Numbered from the stretch's first letter, positions 11,869-24,577 are shown. The stretch: 64,000 nucleotides of DNA from Amborella trichopoda (GCF_000471905.2 NW_006499751.1:6280523-6344522), one strand, 5' to 3'. Notes: a model not told the origin generated them from the sequence alone. Made by a program: numbers and translations.

Positions 11869-12804
11869 TTAACTTCATCCATTCTACCATCATTTTAATC
11901 TTTTTTTTTTACTTCATTCATTATTCTCCTTTTATTTACTTTATTTATCTCATCATTTTATTTACCTCTTTCTTCCACCTTATTTCATTTACTTTATTTA
12001 TCTCATTTCATTCTCCTCTTTTATTTTATTTTGCTTTATCTTATTTTATTCACATGATTTTTTCTTTACCTTATTTTATTTTATTTATCTCATTTATTTT
12101 ATCTTATTTAGTTTATTTTACTCTACCTCATTTTATTTTTCTTCATTTATTTATTTTATTTTATTTCACTATAACTTATTCTTTCTACTCCTTCCTTTTA
12201 TTTCATTTCATTCTATTCATCTTGCCTCACTTATTTTATCCCACCATATCTTACTCTTACTCCAATTATTTATTTTATTTTAATTACCTCATCTTATTTT
12301 ATTTTCTTTCATCTTTTTTATTTTATTTTACTTCATTTCATTTATTGCACTTCACTTTATTCCATTTTCACCCTAACTCCGTCTTCTAATCGTATTTTAT
12401 TTCAATTCATGTCATTCCACTTTACTTTTCATTTCACTTTATTTTATTTCATTTTATCTTCGACAAGTCAGGGTCCCAAAATCCACTTGCCGGGACGTCT
12501 TACATGTGTGTATTTGCAGGAAAGGAGAAACAGGTCTAGGGAGGCGATTCCAAACCGGCCACAAGCCAGGGGGCTTTCCAACGTGATCTAAGAGGGAGCC
12601 CATGCAAGCCAGCCCGAGTGTGTCATGGACCCACGTGTGGTAAGTCCCGCACAACCCAATTTCCTCTCTCACTAGGTGGACACCTGCCCTTGTTCTGTGA
12701 ACAAGGTTTCCTAGATAGCGATCTCAGGTCCTGGGTCTTCCGAACCTGAGACACGTGTCACTCGATTACCTAATTTCGGAGGGTGAGATCAAGGCACCTA
12801 ACCA

Positions 12805-14202
12805 TCTTTCTCCAAACGTGACCCAATAATGAGAAGGAAAGGGAATTCTATTCAGTAAAAATTCTCTTTTGTGAAGGGTTTTCAAGCCTCTTTGCGTACA
12901 ATGATGGTACATGGTATATATAGAGTTTGCCCCAAACATGGGTGGATTGATCAAAATTAAACGTAATTGTTAGCAATTAAGATTTAACTGAATTAAAAGA
13001 AATTAGAAACTAGGGTACAAAATGACAAATTTACCCCTTCCCAACAACTTGTGGAATTTCAAGACAGCCCCTGTGTTGCCCTAGAACGTGCATGATTTTT
13101 CATGGATGATCCGGGGTCGTTTTGATACCCATTTGATCGAAAGATGGTTGTTTTCTTATAGAGCTCAACATGGTGATCAATTTGATACCAATTTCGAGCC
13201 ATGGATCATGGTTTTAGGGTACGATCATGTGAGTTGAAATTTGAATAAATCTTGAAACTTTGGATCGATTGCATACTTGTTCCTTGATGTTTTTCTATGA
13301 TTTCTTCACTGGAACGCATTGAGCATGCTATCATGATCATGGGGCAACAAACGCCGCTCGATTCCGTATCCGGACAAAGATTTTGCAACTTTGAAGTTTT
13401 GGCTAGAATTTGGAATTCCAGCGACAGAATTTACAATCAATTCGTCGGCTTCGTGTGTGGAATCCGACCGTTCATCATTTACAGGGATCGGACTAAAGAT
13501 AGCCCTAGACCTTACGCACGCGATGTAATTACTTTCACATCGATCGGGCTTGTGAGCGACGTGATTTGGCTACTCGAGTGAGACACGATGCTGCTGATTT
13601 TTCTGTACTTTCTTCACGGATCAGCAACTTCTCTCTAGCTTTTCTTCGCGTTTGGGCATCGTCAAGGGGCGTGCCACATATCGAAACGCTCGTCTCGACG
13701 AGATGAACACTCTTCAATAAGTTTTAGTACAATCCGATCTTGGACGAGGGATATATAAGCATCGAAATTCACTGGTCGTGACTGCCCCTTTAATGGAGTT
13801 GAGTTGCAGGGTGGCCGCATGGGAATAGCGTGCGACTCCTCCTATTTCGCTCTTAGACCTATAACTTCTTCCTGGGATGTTTATTCAAGCTGAAATTTGA
13901 CCCCTGAGGATTTTCAACCATGTTGGATCCAATGGCGGTGGTCTCAGAACAAATTGAGACACCAAAAATATAGCTCTAGTTATAGGGTCTGTTTCAGGGT
14001 GCTAGAGGCTGATTCTGTTGAACTGTTTCTCAAAGTGTACTGCCTTAAACATGTCGGAATGCGATGCACTTGGCAGGAAACTTTTGAGAATCCATATGAA
14101 GATCTTGGCCACTTTTGGGGATATTCTGGAACGTTTAGAATTTCCACTGTTTCTTAGGCTTTATTGATCGGGGACCATGATGATGAAAAATGTCTGCCAA
14201 CA
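12805..14202 (-). repeat. E1 3' LTR, right part (U3, R)
   Basis: Continuation of the LTR broken at 4950. From the right it begins TGTTGG on the minus strand (CCAACA on plus, ending 14202) and carries the family U3. Without EP this LTR would measure about 2.88 kb. The minus-strand TATA lies near 12915-12925. Confidence 0.8.
12912..12928 (-). promoter_or_regulatory. TATA box of the E1 3' LTR
   Basis: Plus-strand GGTATATATAGAGTTTGCC reads CTCTATATATACC on the minus strand, at the usual distance from the U5 motif TTGGGTCACGTTT. Confidence 0.5.
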
Positions 14203-14235
14203 GCATGCCCCGTCGAGTGTTGTGCTTCGAGAATC
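14203..14235 (-). other. E1 polypurine/3' LTR junction sequence
   Basis: The sequence next to the LTR, GCATGCCCCGTCGAGTGTTG on plus, is conserved at 21005, 33359 and 40336 and in diverged form at 36889. It would give the minus-strand (element sense) GGGGC tract expected for plus-strand priming. The tract is short and interrupted, so the exact priming purines are uncertain. Confidence 0.45.
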
Positions 14236-15790
14236 GAGAAGTGTAGGCGTTCGAGAAATTTCCTTTGGCTAGCCACAGGACTACGTTAATGCTGAGGAGA
14301 TTCATGCAATGCTGTAACTAGGATGCTTAGACGTTTGGACGCAATGTACGGGTCCATTCACGGAGACTTTAGGTGGGGAATAAACGTTTAAGGCATCCTG
14401 TCGAAGTCCTCACTCTTGAGGGACTATTTGCGATTCTGACAGCTTGAGGATTTTGTAGGGACCTCATTAGTCAGAATCAAGCCTATCTAGAGGCGAAATG
14501 CAGAATCAGGCCTATCTAGAGGCCAAATGCTATGAACCTTTGGTCGACATTGTTCGTTGCTACACCATGTTTGCTTTTGATGAGCAGGGTATCTCTGTAG
14601 GTCCCATCTAGTGGGGTCCAGTCGGAGGCTTCTGACCTAACTCAAAATTTTGGGCTTGTCGGCTAGGGGAGTTTTAGCGAGGCAGCCTCATGGGCCCCAT
14701 CTTGTAGGGTCTAGTCGAAAATCTGGGCCTGTCGGCTAAGGAAGGTTTTAGGTGAGGCAACCTCATGGCGAGGAATAACCCTGAAGTCTTTGCCAAGTTT
14801 GACCCTGGCTTCGTTAGTTTCTTGCTTTTGTAAGGATCTTTAGCATTTTAGTGGAATCTTTTGATCATCATCCTCACCCTCAAGGACTCTTGTTGTTTTT
14901 GGAGGTGAAATGTGGGAGATCTTATGAGGCTCTCACTTCTAGATGAGCCATTTTGTGTTGTGATTGGTTACTGGCAATTGAGGATTTTAGGTAGACCTCG
15001 CTAGTCAGAATTATGGTTGTTTGGCAATTGTGTGTTAGCTGAGGCTGTGGTGCTCTGTCAACTTGTTTTGTTGGTCCAAGCCCCCTTTTGTGGGATTTCA
15101 CTTGAACAGGGGAAGTGGAGCCGTGAAAATGGTTTTCACGAACCTCCTTGATTTTCGGGCTCTTTTACCCATGACCTTGTAGCCATGTTCACCCTTTCCA
15201 TCCGTTTTTGCCCACGGTGCCCTTTGAGGTTTTCACCGTACCTGGGTTTTGTTTCCACGAAACTCTTTTACTCATGGTTTGATGTTCGTGCCCGTCCGTC
15301 ATTCTGACTCATGGTGTTCCCTTGTCCATCAGGTATACACCATGTTTGTTTTTTTGTGAAGGCGTGTTTAGGGTCATGCCTTTGAGACCTGTGCGAAGCC
15401 TATTAACGTCATGCGGCCAGGACGTACACTATAGTTTAGGGTCATACAGTTGGATCGTAGTGGTGATGAATGGCAGTCTGAGGAGGCCATACAGTGAGTA
15501 TGGTGATGACCTTGACTCACTTTGGGGGATGGCACAAGGCTACTTATGAAAGATAGAAGCTGTATGAAAGGTGGGTGAAAAGTGGTGACCCACTAGCTGA
15601 CGACGAGTATGGTGGCAAGATGGCTCGCCGTTTTGTGAGCATGGGTGAGACGCACTGGGGAATGATGAATAGTAGTAGTGGAGTGAATGGGTTCACTGGG
15701 GAAGCAATGAAGGTAGTGCGCACACGAATGGGTCGGTTAGAGAAAGCATGCGTGACAATGCACGTAAAGGGGGTGTGCGCGTATGTGTGG
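14236..15790 (-). other. E1 3' UTR, non-repetitive part
   Basis: No coding signal seen. The sequence is collinear with the same interval of E2 (21040-22640) and E4 (40370-41640), sharing phrases such as TTTTCACTTGAAC and GACGTGCACTATAG. It includes one copy of the GGAGATCTTATGAGGCTCTC unit that is expanded in E2. Confidence 0.6.
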
Positions 15791-15799
15791 GGGCGTCTT

Positions 15800-16490
15800 T
15801 AAGGTCATGCCTTCTGGACATGAGTAAAGCAATTTAACGTCATGAGGTCAGGACGTGCACTATGGTTTAAGGTCATATAGCTTAGACTGTGGTTATGCAG
15901 TTTAAAGTCATGCAACTAAGACCAGGCAGTTTAATGTTGTGCAACTAGAACTCCGCTACAGTTTAAAGTCATATAGTTTGGACCATGATGCTGAGCCTTT
16001 TAATGTCATGCAGCTAAGACGTAGACTATGGTTTATGGTCGTATAATTCGGACCGTGGCTATGTAGTTTAAAGTCATGCAGCTAGGATTAGGCAGTTTAA
16101 GGTCGTGCAACTAGACCTCAGCTACAGTTTAAGGTCATATAGTTTGGACCATGGCTGTGCAGTTTAGGGTCATACAGTGCGGACCATGGCTGTGCAGTTT
16201 AAGGTCATGCAGCACAGACCATGGCTGTACAGTTTAAGGTCATGCAGCAAGGACATAGTTGTACAGTTTAAGCTCATGCAGCATGGACCACGACTGTGCA
16301 GTTTAGGGTCATGCAGCATGGATCACGGCTGTGCAATTTAAGGTCATGCAGCATGGACCACGACTGTGTAGTTTATAGTCATGCAGCATGGACTACATAA
16401 GGTCATGCAGTACGGACCACGGTTGTGCAGTTTAAGGTCATGCAGCACAGATCACGGCTGTGCAGTTTAAGGTCATGTAGCACGGACCAT
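15800..16490. repeat. E1 3' UTR minisatellite, block 1 (about 35 bp)
   Basis: About 18-19 tandem copies of GTTTAAGGTCATGCAGCACG followed by GACCATGGCTGTGCA. Variants such as GTCATATAGTTTGGACC alternate in the first part. The same repeat sits at the same place in E2 and E4. Confidence 0.9.
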
Positions 16491-16909
16491 TGTGTAGGTT
16501 GCCATGTAGGTGAAGCCGCATGGGGAATAGGTCTGTGGATAGCAATCTGACTCACTAGGGATAAAGATAGTTGAGGCTATACACAAGCAGAGAGATTTAG
16601 ATGAAGATGGTGGCCCTACAAGGAGTGATAAGAAGAAGCAGACTTCACAGGAGATTAAGAGGGTAAGTGTGACTCCCTGGGGATGATGAGTAATGGTGTG
16701 CATGTAACTCCGCTGAGAATGACAGGCCAGAGTATAGATGCAACCCCATTGGGGGTAGTGGGTCGCAATAGGATGTGACTCCTACTAGGGTGTTGATGTG
16801 AAACAGACCCACTAGGGATTAAAGGGGTAAACATGACTCCCTTTTTCTTTTGCATATGCCTAACTCCACTTGGGATGTTGATGGAATACACCTGGCGAAG
16901 GGTGCGTCC

Positions 16910-17250
16910 ATTTCACAGTTTAAAGTCATGCGTGTGGACTATTTGTCGCATTGTTTATCGTTTTACTACAGGGACGTGCGTTACAGTTTTAAGGTCTTAT
17001 AGCGAGGACCATGGCTTTGTAGTTTAAAGTCATGCGGCTAAGGCCCTACAGTTTAAGGTCATGCAACTAGACCTCCGCTTCAGTTTAGGGTCATATAGTT
17101 TGGACCGTGCAGTTTAAAGTCATGCAACTAGGTCGTGGCTGTGCAGTTTAGGGTCATGCGGCCAGTACCATAGCTGTGCAGTTTAGGGTCATGTAGCACA
17201 GACCCTAGATGTGTAGTTTAAGGTCATGCAGCACGGACCCTTGTGTGGGG
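16910..17250. repeat. E1 3' UTR minisatellite, block 2
   Basis: A second, shorter run of the same unit (GTTTAAGGTCATGCA with GTTTAGGGTCATG), separated from block 1 by 420 bp of unique 3' UTR. E4 and E2 have the same two-block layout. Confidence 0.85.
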
Positions 17251-17449
17251 AAAATGTGATTCCAGGGGGAATAGAGTCGTAACTGGGAACACGGCTCCCG
17301 AAGGAGTGAGGCTGGGGTGTAGGGAGTGAACTTCCTGGGGATGCAGGACGAAGGTCCATAGGGGAGTGCCGTGACGTGCGCACGACGCTAAGTTCTAGAT
17401 GACGCTCGCGGTGTTAGGTTCTTAATGAAGGGCGTGCGCTGTTAGTCAG

Positions 17450-17790
17450 TTGGTGAGGCGTGCGATGTTAACTCCTAATGGGTGCAAGACGATAGCCCTT
17501 GACGAAGCGCACGACGATGGCCTTTGACGAAGGCATGCAGCGATGGTCCTTGATGAAGGCGCGCGATGATAGCATCTTATGCAGCGCACGACGATATCCT
17601 CTGATGAAGGCACAAGGTGATGGCCCTTGATGAAGGCGCACAGCGATATCATCTTACGCTGTGCACGACGATAGCCCTTGATGAAGCGTGCGACGATAAC
17701 CCTAGATAAAGGCACACGACGATAACATCTTACGCAATGCACGACGATTGCCTCTGGTGAAGGTGCGCGGTGATAGCCTCTAGGCGAAGC
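17450..17790. repeat. About 37-41 bp GCACGACGATAG minisatellite
   Basis: Eight to nine degenerate copies around GATGAAGGCGCACGACGATA with GCCCTTGA. Also present at 27450-27660 (E2) and 43370-43600 (E4). It is composed of words like those in the E1/E4 LTR middle. Confidence 0.7.
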
Positions 17791-18293
17791 ACACGACGAT
17801 AACCCTTTTGGGTCTCGGGCTTACCTGCTCCGGCCTGGTCTTATTGCAGTCAAAAGCTGGGGATTGGAGCGTCATTTCAACTTTGTGAGGGGCAGTTCTC
17901 AGTATAAAAGGGGTAAAAGCCCATTTCATTGTTTTATCGAAGGGTGAAACAGTTGTGGCCCCATACTTGGTGATATGGCCCCAGAGATTTTTCGTATTCT
18001 GGACAAGGCGCTTAGGTTTCCTGGCAGGTTTGGGAGTGACTAGACCCTGTTGAAGCATTGTCTCGAAGAGGGTTTCCAGAGGGTCTAGCTCAGTGCTTCC
18101 TGGGGCTTATGTCGGGAGTTCTTCTTGCACTAGTGGAAGAGGGACTTGAGGGCATCCTTCTAGGTTACCATGAGCTTCCTGGCATTGCTGCATCTTCTTT
18201 GCCAAGAGTCCATGGAAGTCAGTACATTCGCTCAAGTCATGGCCTCGTATCAGGTGATACGAGCACCAGAGGTTCTCAATTCCTGGAGGCAGG
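17790..18293 (-). pseudogene. gag: E1 gag C-terminal fragment
   Basis: Minus strand. One zinc-knuckle-like module is readable at about 18200-18270: WCSYHLIRGHDLSEC, spacing C-x2-H-x4-H-x4-C, followed by TDFHGLLAKKMQQCQ. A second, damaged module (NLWGHITKYGA, near 17950-17985) corresponds to the module WCPYHQVWDHKLKEC of E4. Directly after it comes the 3' UTR with no pol, as in E4, and with a deletion relative to E4 (17945 jumps to the equivalent of 44690). It is cut at 18294 by the E2 LTR. Role: nucleic-acid-binding tail of Gag. Confidence 0.6.
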
Positions 18294-21004
18294 TGGTTAG
18301 GTGTTTCGATATCGCCCTCTAGATCTAGATGATCTGGCGGCACGTATCTCGGGTTTCTGGTGAAGCCAAGATTTGAGATCGCTCTTTCAAAACCTTGTTC
18401 GAGACCAAGGACATGTATACCAACCAATGAGAGAGGAATTAAAGGTGGGTTTGGGACTTACTCGGGCTGGCTCCCGTGGGCGCCCTCTTAGATCACAAAG
18501 AAAACCCCTCAGCTGCTTTAGCTTGTTCGAAATCGCCTCCCTTGACCTGCAATCCTCTTGTTTTCTGCACAACACTTCTATATTTAATTTGCAAGACAAG
18601 TGGGTCAAACAGACCCACCCTTGTCTTAGGGCACCGTACGTTCACACGAGAGGGCGATGAAGTGTAAGGTTCAAATAAAGATATAAAAGGGAAGAAAACT
18701 TGACATGGAGACAAGACTAGTATTGCAGTCGGGAAGTCATCGACTCGGAGTGGTATCAAGACGGGCATGGTTCTTAGAACTAGCGTGGCGGCAATGCTAC
18801 TCGAAACCGAGACCGATATGGTGGTGCTAGGCTAAGTCTACCCTCAATCAAGCGAGAAGAGATGAGAGAATGAAAAGATGAGACGAGATGGTAGAGACAT
18901 GAGGTCCCGATGGCGTTAGGTGTTGTCACTCACGACCGTGGAGTAGCAGTGTCGTGGCTCTTGGGCGGCGCTTGACACTACTGCTCATGGCTAGAGAGTG
19001 AGAAATGAACTATGAATGACGCTAGGCATCATTGTTGGCAACATAAGAAAACAACACGACCCCGCGTGGGCAGCGATAGTTTCTAATGAACCACACGGTG
19101 ATGGTCATTTGTGAAGCGTGTGGCGGTAATCCTCATGAGGCTGACGACGATAGGCGTGGGATGCAGGAAGGACGACAATGAACACCGAACACATGAAGGA
19201 AGCACGCCGACGGCGGTAGACGTTGTCGAGGCCAATAGCGGGCGACGATCAGTACTGCTGTCCGCTATAGACGTGTAACAGGGAAGGACCCCTATGAGTG
19301 GCAATGGGTTTCGTTGTCTGGGTTCTTTACTAAGACGTCTAAGCAACGTTTATGGACGACGATGGGCAGCGCCGTCTGCAGGCCCCACTGGACGAAAGAG
19401 ATAGAAGAAAAGAAGGAGAAGGAGACTCATCGCCATGGGCGACCTGTGTGACCTCAAGGGAGGCATGCATGGCACTGCCACTGCTGTGCATGACCCTTAC
19501 GAGGAACTCAGATGAAGAAGAGAGAGAAGAGAGGAAAGAATAGAGAGGGAAGGAGAAAAGCAAAAGAAGAGAGAGAAGATTTACCTCGAACCTAGGGGTA
19601 CCAGTCAAAAGTTTCTCTCACCTCACTCTCTGTCTCTCAAACGTGACCCAACAATGAGAAGAAAGAGAAACTTGTATTAAGTAAAAACTCTCTCTTTTGT
19701 GAAAGGTTGAGTCCTCTAGCGCGTACAATGCTGATACGTATATATAGAATTTGCCCCACCCTAATTACTGGAAATTAAGATTAAATTGAATTAAAAGAAA
19801 TTAAAAAATACGGTGCAAAATGATATATTTGCTTCTTCCTAACAATTCGTACAATTTCATAACAGTCCTTGTGTTGCCATACAACTTGCATGATCTTGCA
19901 TGGCTGATCCGGGGTCGTTCTGATGCCTGGTTGATCGTAATATGGTTGTTTTTTTTACTGCTCGGCATGACGATCGATTTGATACCAACTTCGAGCCATG
20001 GATCATGCTTTTAGTGCACTATAATGTGACTTGAAATTTGAATAGATCTTGAAACTTCAGATCGATAGTGTACTCGTTCCTTGATGTTTTTCGGTGATTT
20101 CTTCATTGAATTACACTGAGCATATTATTAAGATCGCGGGACAACAAACATAGCTTGATTCCATGCCCAAACGACGATTTTGTAACTTTGGACGTTTGGT
20201 CGAAATCTGGAATTTCGACGACAGAATTTACAGTCACTTTGTTGGCTTTGTGTGTAGAATCTGACCGTTCATCACGTATGGGGTTCGTGTCAGTGATAGC
20301 TTGAGACCTTACGCACACGATGGAATTAGTCTCGCGATGATCAGGCTTATGAGCGGCGTGATCTGACTGCTCGAGCAAGGCACCACATTGCTAAATTTCT
20401 TGCACTTTCTTCAAGGATCAGCAATTTCTCTCTAGCTTTTTTTCGTACTCGAGTGTCGTCACTTGGTGTGCCACATCTCGAATCGCTTTTCTTGACTAGA
20501 CGAACTTGCTCACCAAATTTGAGCGCGATCCAACTGGATACGAGTGAGATATGAGTATCGAAAGTCATTGTTCGTGAATGTCCCGTCCATGGCGTGGAGT
20601 TGCAGGGTGGCCGCACGAGAATAGCGTGCGGCCCCTCTTGTTTCACTCTGTTGCCTATAACTTCTTCTTGGAGTGTTTGTTAGGGCTGAAATTTGACCCT
20701 TGGGGGTTTTGGATTGTGCCGGATCCAATAGTGGTGGTGGTCCCACAACGATTTGAGACACTAAAATGTAGCTCTAGTTATAGGGACCATTTCATGGTGC
20801 TAGAGGCTAATTCTACTGGAGCTGTTTCTCAGTCTTCACTGCCTTAGACATGTCAGACTACGATGAAACTTGGCAGGAGACTTTTGAGAGACCTTATGAA
20901 GATCTTGGCCAATTTTAGGGCTATTATGAGACAACCGGAATTTCCACTGTTTGCTAGGCTTTATTGAGCGGAGGCCCCATGTTGATGAAAAATACCTTCC
21001 AACA
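18294..21004 (-). repeat. E2 3' LTR, 2.7 kb
   Basis: It begins TGGTTAGGTG and ends TTCCAACA on plus, so it is a complete minus-oriented LTR. The middle module (18660-19610) is the same type as E1 and E4. The left flank is gag of E1; the right flank is the conserved 3' UTR junction, which makes this the 3' LTR of E2 inserted in E1 gag. The other flank of E2 is deleted, so no target duplication can be checked. Confidence 0.75.
19736..19752 (-). promoter_or_regulatory. TATA box of the E2 3' LTR
   Basis: Plus-strand ACGTATATATAGAATTTG at the family TATA position (minus-strand TTCTATATATACG). Confidence 0.5.
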
Positions 21005-21409
21005 GCATATGCCCCACTGAATGTTGTGCTTCGAGAGAATCAAGAACTGCAATGATTCGTGAAGCTTTGAGGGTTCTTGTCGAAGTCCTCACCCTCAAGG
21101 GACTACTAGGCCTTTTCTGAAGGGCAAATGCTATGAACCTTTGGTCGGCATTGTTCGCTGCTACACCAGGTTTGCTTCTGATGCTCAGGGTATCTCTGTA
21201 GGTCCTGTCTAGCGGGGTCCAGTCAGGGGCTTCTGACCTGTTTCAAAAGTCTGGTCCCATGTAGGCTAGGGGGTTTTGGTGAGACGTACCTTAAAGCTTG
21301 TGGCAAGTTAAACCCTGGCTTTGTCAGTTTCTTGCTTCTGTGATGGTCCTTAGCATTTCTGAAGGGATCTTTTGGTTATTGTCCCCACCCTCAAGGACTC
21401 TCGTTGTTG

Positions 21410-21775
21410 AACTGAGGAGATCTTATGTGGCTTTCACTCCCTGATGAGCCATGTTGAAGCGTGGGGGATTTTATGAGGCTCTCACTCCCTGATGAGCTTT
21501 GATGGTTGAGAGATCGTATGTGGCTCTCACTCTCTGATGAGCCATGTTGAAATGTTGGGTTCTTATGCGGCTCTCACCCCCTGATGAGCAATGATTGTTG
21601 GGAGATTTTATGTAGCTTTCACTCCCTGATGAGTCATGATTATTGGGAGATCTTATGTGGCTCTCACTCTTTGATGAGCTATGTTGAAACGTAGGGGATC
21701 TTATGCAGCTCTCATCCCCTGATGAGCCATGATGGTTAGGAGATCTTATGCAGCTTTCACTCCTTAATGAGCCAT
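21410..21775. repeat. About 48-bp minisatellite private to E2 in length
   Basis: Seven to eight copies of GGAGATCTTATGTGGCTCTC plus ACTCCCTGATGAGCCATG. E1 has a single copy near 14910 and E4 two near 40725-40820, so the array grew in the E2 lineage. Confidence 0.85.
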
Positions 21776-22649
21776 GTGGTGGTACGATTGGATGCTAGCT
21801 TTTGAGGATTTTAGGTAGACCTCATTAGCCAAGATTGTGACTGTTTGGAGATTGAGTATCGACTGAGGTGGTGATCGTGCGTCAGCCTGTCTTGTCGGTC
21901 CAAGCGCTCTCTTGCTGTTTTCCCTTGAACAGGGGAAGTGGTGTCGTGAAGACAGTTTTCACCAACTTCTTCTATTTTTGGACTCTTTTACTCATGACCT
22001 CCGGTCATGTTCACCCTTTTGATCCGTTTTTACTCACGATGTCATTTTGGGGTTTTCACCGTGTTTGGATTTTGTTTTCCACATAACTCTCTTACCCATG
22101 GTTTCGCGACCATGTCCGTCAGTCATTTTTACTCATGGCGTTCCCTTGTCAGGTGTACACTATGCCCGTTTTTTTCATGTGAAGGCGTATTTAGAGTCGT
22201 GCCTTCGAGACCTGTGCGAAGCCTTTAACGTCATATGGCCAGGACGTGCACTATAGTTTAGGGTCATGCACCTGGACCATAGTGGTGGTGAATGGCAGTT
22301 TGTGGAGGCCATAGAGTGAGCTTAGTGATGACTTTGACTCACTTGGGAAGATGGCGTGAAGTTGCCTTGTGAAGAGTTGATGATGGATTGATGGTGGGTG
22401 AACAATGGTGACCCACTAGCCGATGATGAGCATGGGTAAGACTCACTGGAGGAAAAGATGGTAATGATGGTAAAGGTGATGCACGCATACGTATGAGCCA
22501 GCTACGGAAGGTATCTATGAAGATGCATGTCAAGGGTGTGTGCGCGTATGTAGATTCACTGGGAAGGAAATGGAGGTGGCATGCACACACGAATGGGGTT
22601 AGGGAGGACGTGCGTGAAGATGCACGTAAAGGGTGTGTGTGCGTATGTG

Positions 22650-22930
22650 GAGGCATCTTTAAGGTCCTGCCTCTTGGACCTGGGCAAAGCAGTTTAACGT
22701 CATGCGGTCAGGACATGCACTATAGTTTAGGGTCATATAGCTAGACCGTGGTTATGTAGTTTAAAGTCATGCAATTTGGACCATGCAGTTTAAGGTCATG
22801 CAATGAGACCTCTGCTACAATTTAAGGTCATATAGTTTGGACCATGGCTATGCAATTTAAGGTCATGCAACATGGACCAGAGCTGTACAGTTTAAGGTCA
22901 TGCAGTATGGACCAGTGTGTGGGTCGTTAT
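22650..22930. repeat. E2 3' UTR minisatellite, block 1
   Basis: About seven units of the GTTTAAGGTCATGCA repeat, fewer than in E1. Confidence 0.8.
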
Positions 22931-23283
22931 GTAGGTAAAGTTACATGGGGGATGTGTTGTGGATAACAATTTGACTCCCTGGGGATAGAGATAGTTAAGG
23001 CTACACACAAGTGAGAGGTTTAGATAGAGATGGCGACACTCGAGGAGTGGCAGACGGATGTGACTTTATCAGGGATTAAGAGGTATAGTGCGACCTCTTG
23101 GGGATAATGAGCAAGGATGTGCATGTGACTCTGTTAGAGCACAGATGAACCTCATGAGGGTTGAGAGGATAAGAAGGGTCTTAAACTCCTTGGGGATAGT
23201 GGGTCGTAGTAAGACGTGACTCTTACTGGGATGTTTGTGTGAAACAAACCCATTAGGGGTTAAAGGGGTAGGTATGACTCTTC

Positions 23284-23288
23284 CACAC
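23284..23288 (+). other. Target site duplication of solo LTR, left copy (CACAC)
   Basis: CACAC before the LTR start; the identical CACAC follows its end at 26101-26105. Confidence 0.85.
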
Positions 23289-24577
23289 TGTTTTAATGTA
23301 TTTTTCAGCACCTTGATTCCTGATTAGGAATAAGTAGGAAGCAGGTCAATAAAGCCTACAAAACAGTGGAAAATCACGACAGTATCAGAATGGCCCCATA
23401 ATTGGTCAAGATCTTCATCAGCACTTCAACGACCCCCTGCTAAGTTTCATCACGATCAGACATCTCTAAAGTAGTGAACACAACAAAACAATTTCAGCCA
23501 AATTGGTCTCTAGCACCCTGAAATGCACCTTGTAACTAGATCCATACTTTTGGTATGCCAAATAGCTATGGGACCACCTCCATTAGATCCAGCATTGTTG
23601 AAATCCCCCATGGGTCAAGTTTCGGCTTAATCGGGCACTCCAAGACAAAGTTATGGGTAAAATACTGAAAAGGGGTAGGCCACACACTATTCTCGTGTAG
23701 CCTCACTTCATCAAAACACCATTAAAGGTGGTTGTTTTTATAGTCGTGAGAAGTCATTTTTGGAGCCCATAACTCACTCGTTACAAATCAGATTGCTCTC
23801 AAATTTGGTGAGCTTGTTCGTCTCGTCAAGACGAGCAATTCGATATGGGGTATGCCTCGTGACGACGCCCAAGCAGAGAAAAACTAAATGAAAGTCGCTG
23901 ATCCTTGAAAGAAGTTGCAGAAAATTCAGCAGCAGCATGCCTCGTTCAAGTAGCTAGATCACGATGCTTGCATACCCTATTGGCACGAGGTTCGAGGCTA
24001 CCTTTGGTTTGAACCTCGCGTACGATGAACGGCTGGATTTCACACACGAAGGGGTAAAAAATGCTGTAAATTCCGGCAGTCGGATTCCATGATTCTGGCA
24101 AAAAACTCAAGATGACAAGATCTTCATTAGGACATGAAATCAAGCTACGTTTGTTGCGACGTGATAGTGACGGCATGCTCAATGTGATTCAATAAAGAAA
24201 TCATGAAGAAACATCAAGGAATGAGCACACAATCGATCCGAAGTTTTTAAGATTCATCCAAGATTCAAGTCTCATGATCATGGCTTAAAAACATGATTCA
24301 TGGCTCGAAGTTAGTATCAAAATGATTGTCATGCTGAGCCCTATAAGAAAACAATAATCTTTCGATCAAATGGGCATCAAAACAACCTCGAGTCAGCCAT
24401 GAAAGATCACACAAGTTCTCGGGCAACAACAATGACTATTTTGAAATTCCACCCATTGTTAGGTAGAGGTAAATATGTCCTTTTGCACCCATTTTTAGAA
24501 TTTCTTTAAATTCAATTAAATTGTAATTATCTTCAATTCTAGGTAGTTTTTAAGTGTACACCCATGTTTTAGTCCAA

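Larger units (their letters stand above)
4951..12804 (+). mobile_element. EP: plus-strand element nested in the E1 3' LTR
   Basis: Order: 5' LTR (4951-8977), GCT spacer, primer site (8981-9000), gag start (to about 9540), then a second LTR lacking its first part (9541-12804). It begins TGTTTGAAG and ends CCTAACCA. The flanks are TCTCT (4946-4950) and TCTTT (12805-12809), a target duplication with one mismatch. On either side the E1 LTR continues (AGTTTCTCTCTCC, then CCAAACGTGACCC), as it does uninterrupted near 19610-19645. One internal deletion removed the rest of gag, all of pol and the 3' LTR start. Confidence 0.75.
9541..12804 (+). repeat. EP 3' LTR, 5'-truncated
   Basis: Bases 9545-12804 match the 5' LTR from about 5420 onward. 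That includes the second half of U3, the TATA region, the C/T-rich block, the ATTTT block and the terminal block ending CCTAACCA. Differences are many single bases plus indels (a shortened CT tract, an (ATT)n at 11820-11867), so the copies have diverged since insertion. It lacks about 470 bp at its start. Confidence 0.75.
21005..23288 (-). other. E2 3' UTR, first part
   Basis: It starts with the junction motif GCATATGCCCCACTGAATGT, then non-coding 3' UTR collinear with E1 and E4. It holds an expanded 48-bp array (21410-21775) and the first block of the 35-bp minisatellite (22650-22930). Broken at 23289 by the solo LTR. Confidence 0.65.

Noticed and set aside
15800..17250. Possible CRISPR array (regular 35-bp repeats)
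   Set aside because: Repeats are head to tail without unique spacers, degenerate, and lie in a plant retrotransposon 3' UTR. The same holds for 22650-22930, 26200-27290 and 41640-43200.
14203..18293. Search for host exons or tRNA genes in the 3' UTR of E1
   Set aside because: All of it is collinear with E2 and E4 element sequence; nothing outside the repeat family remains.
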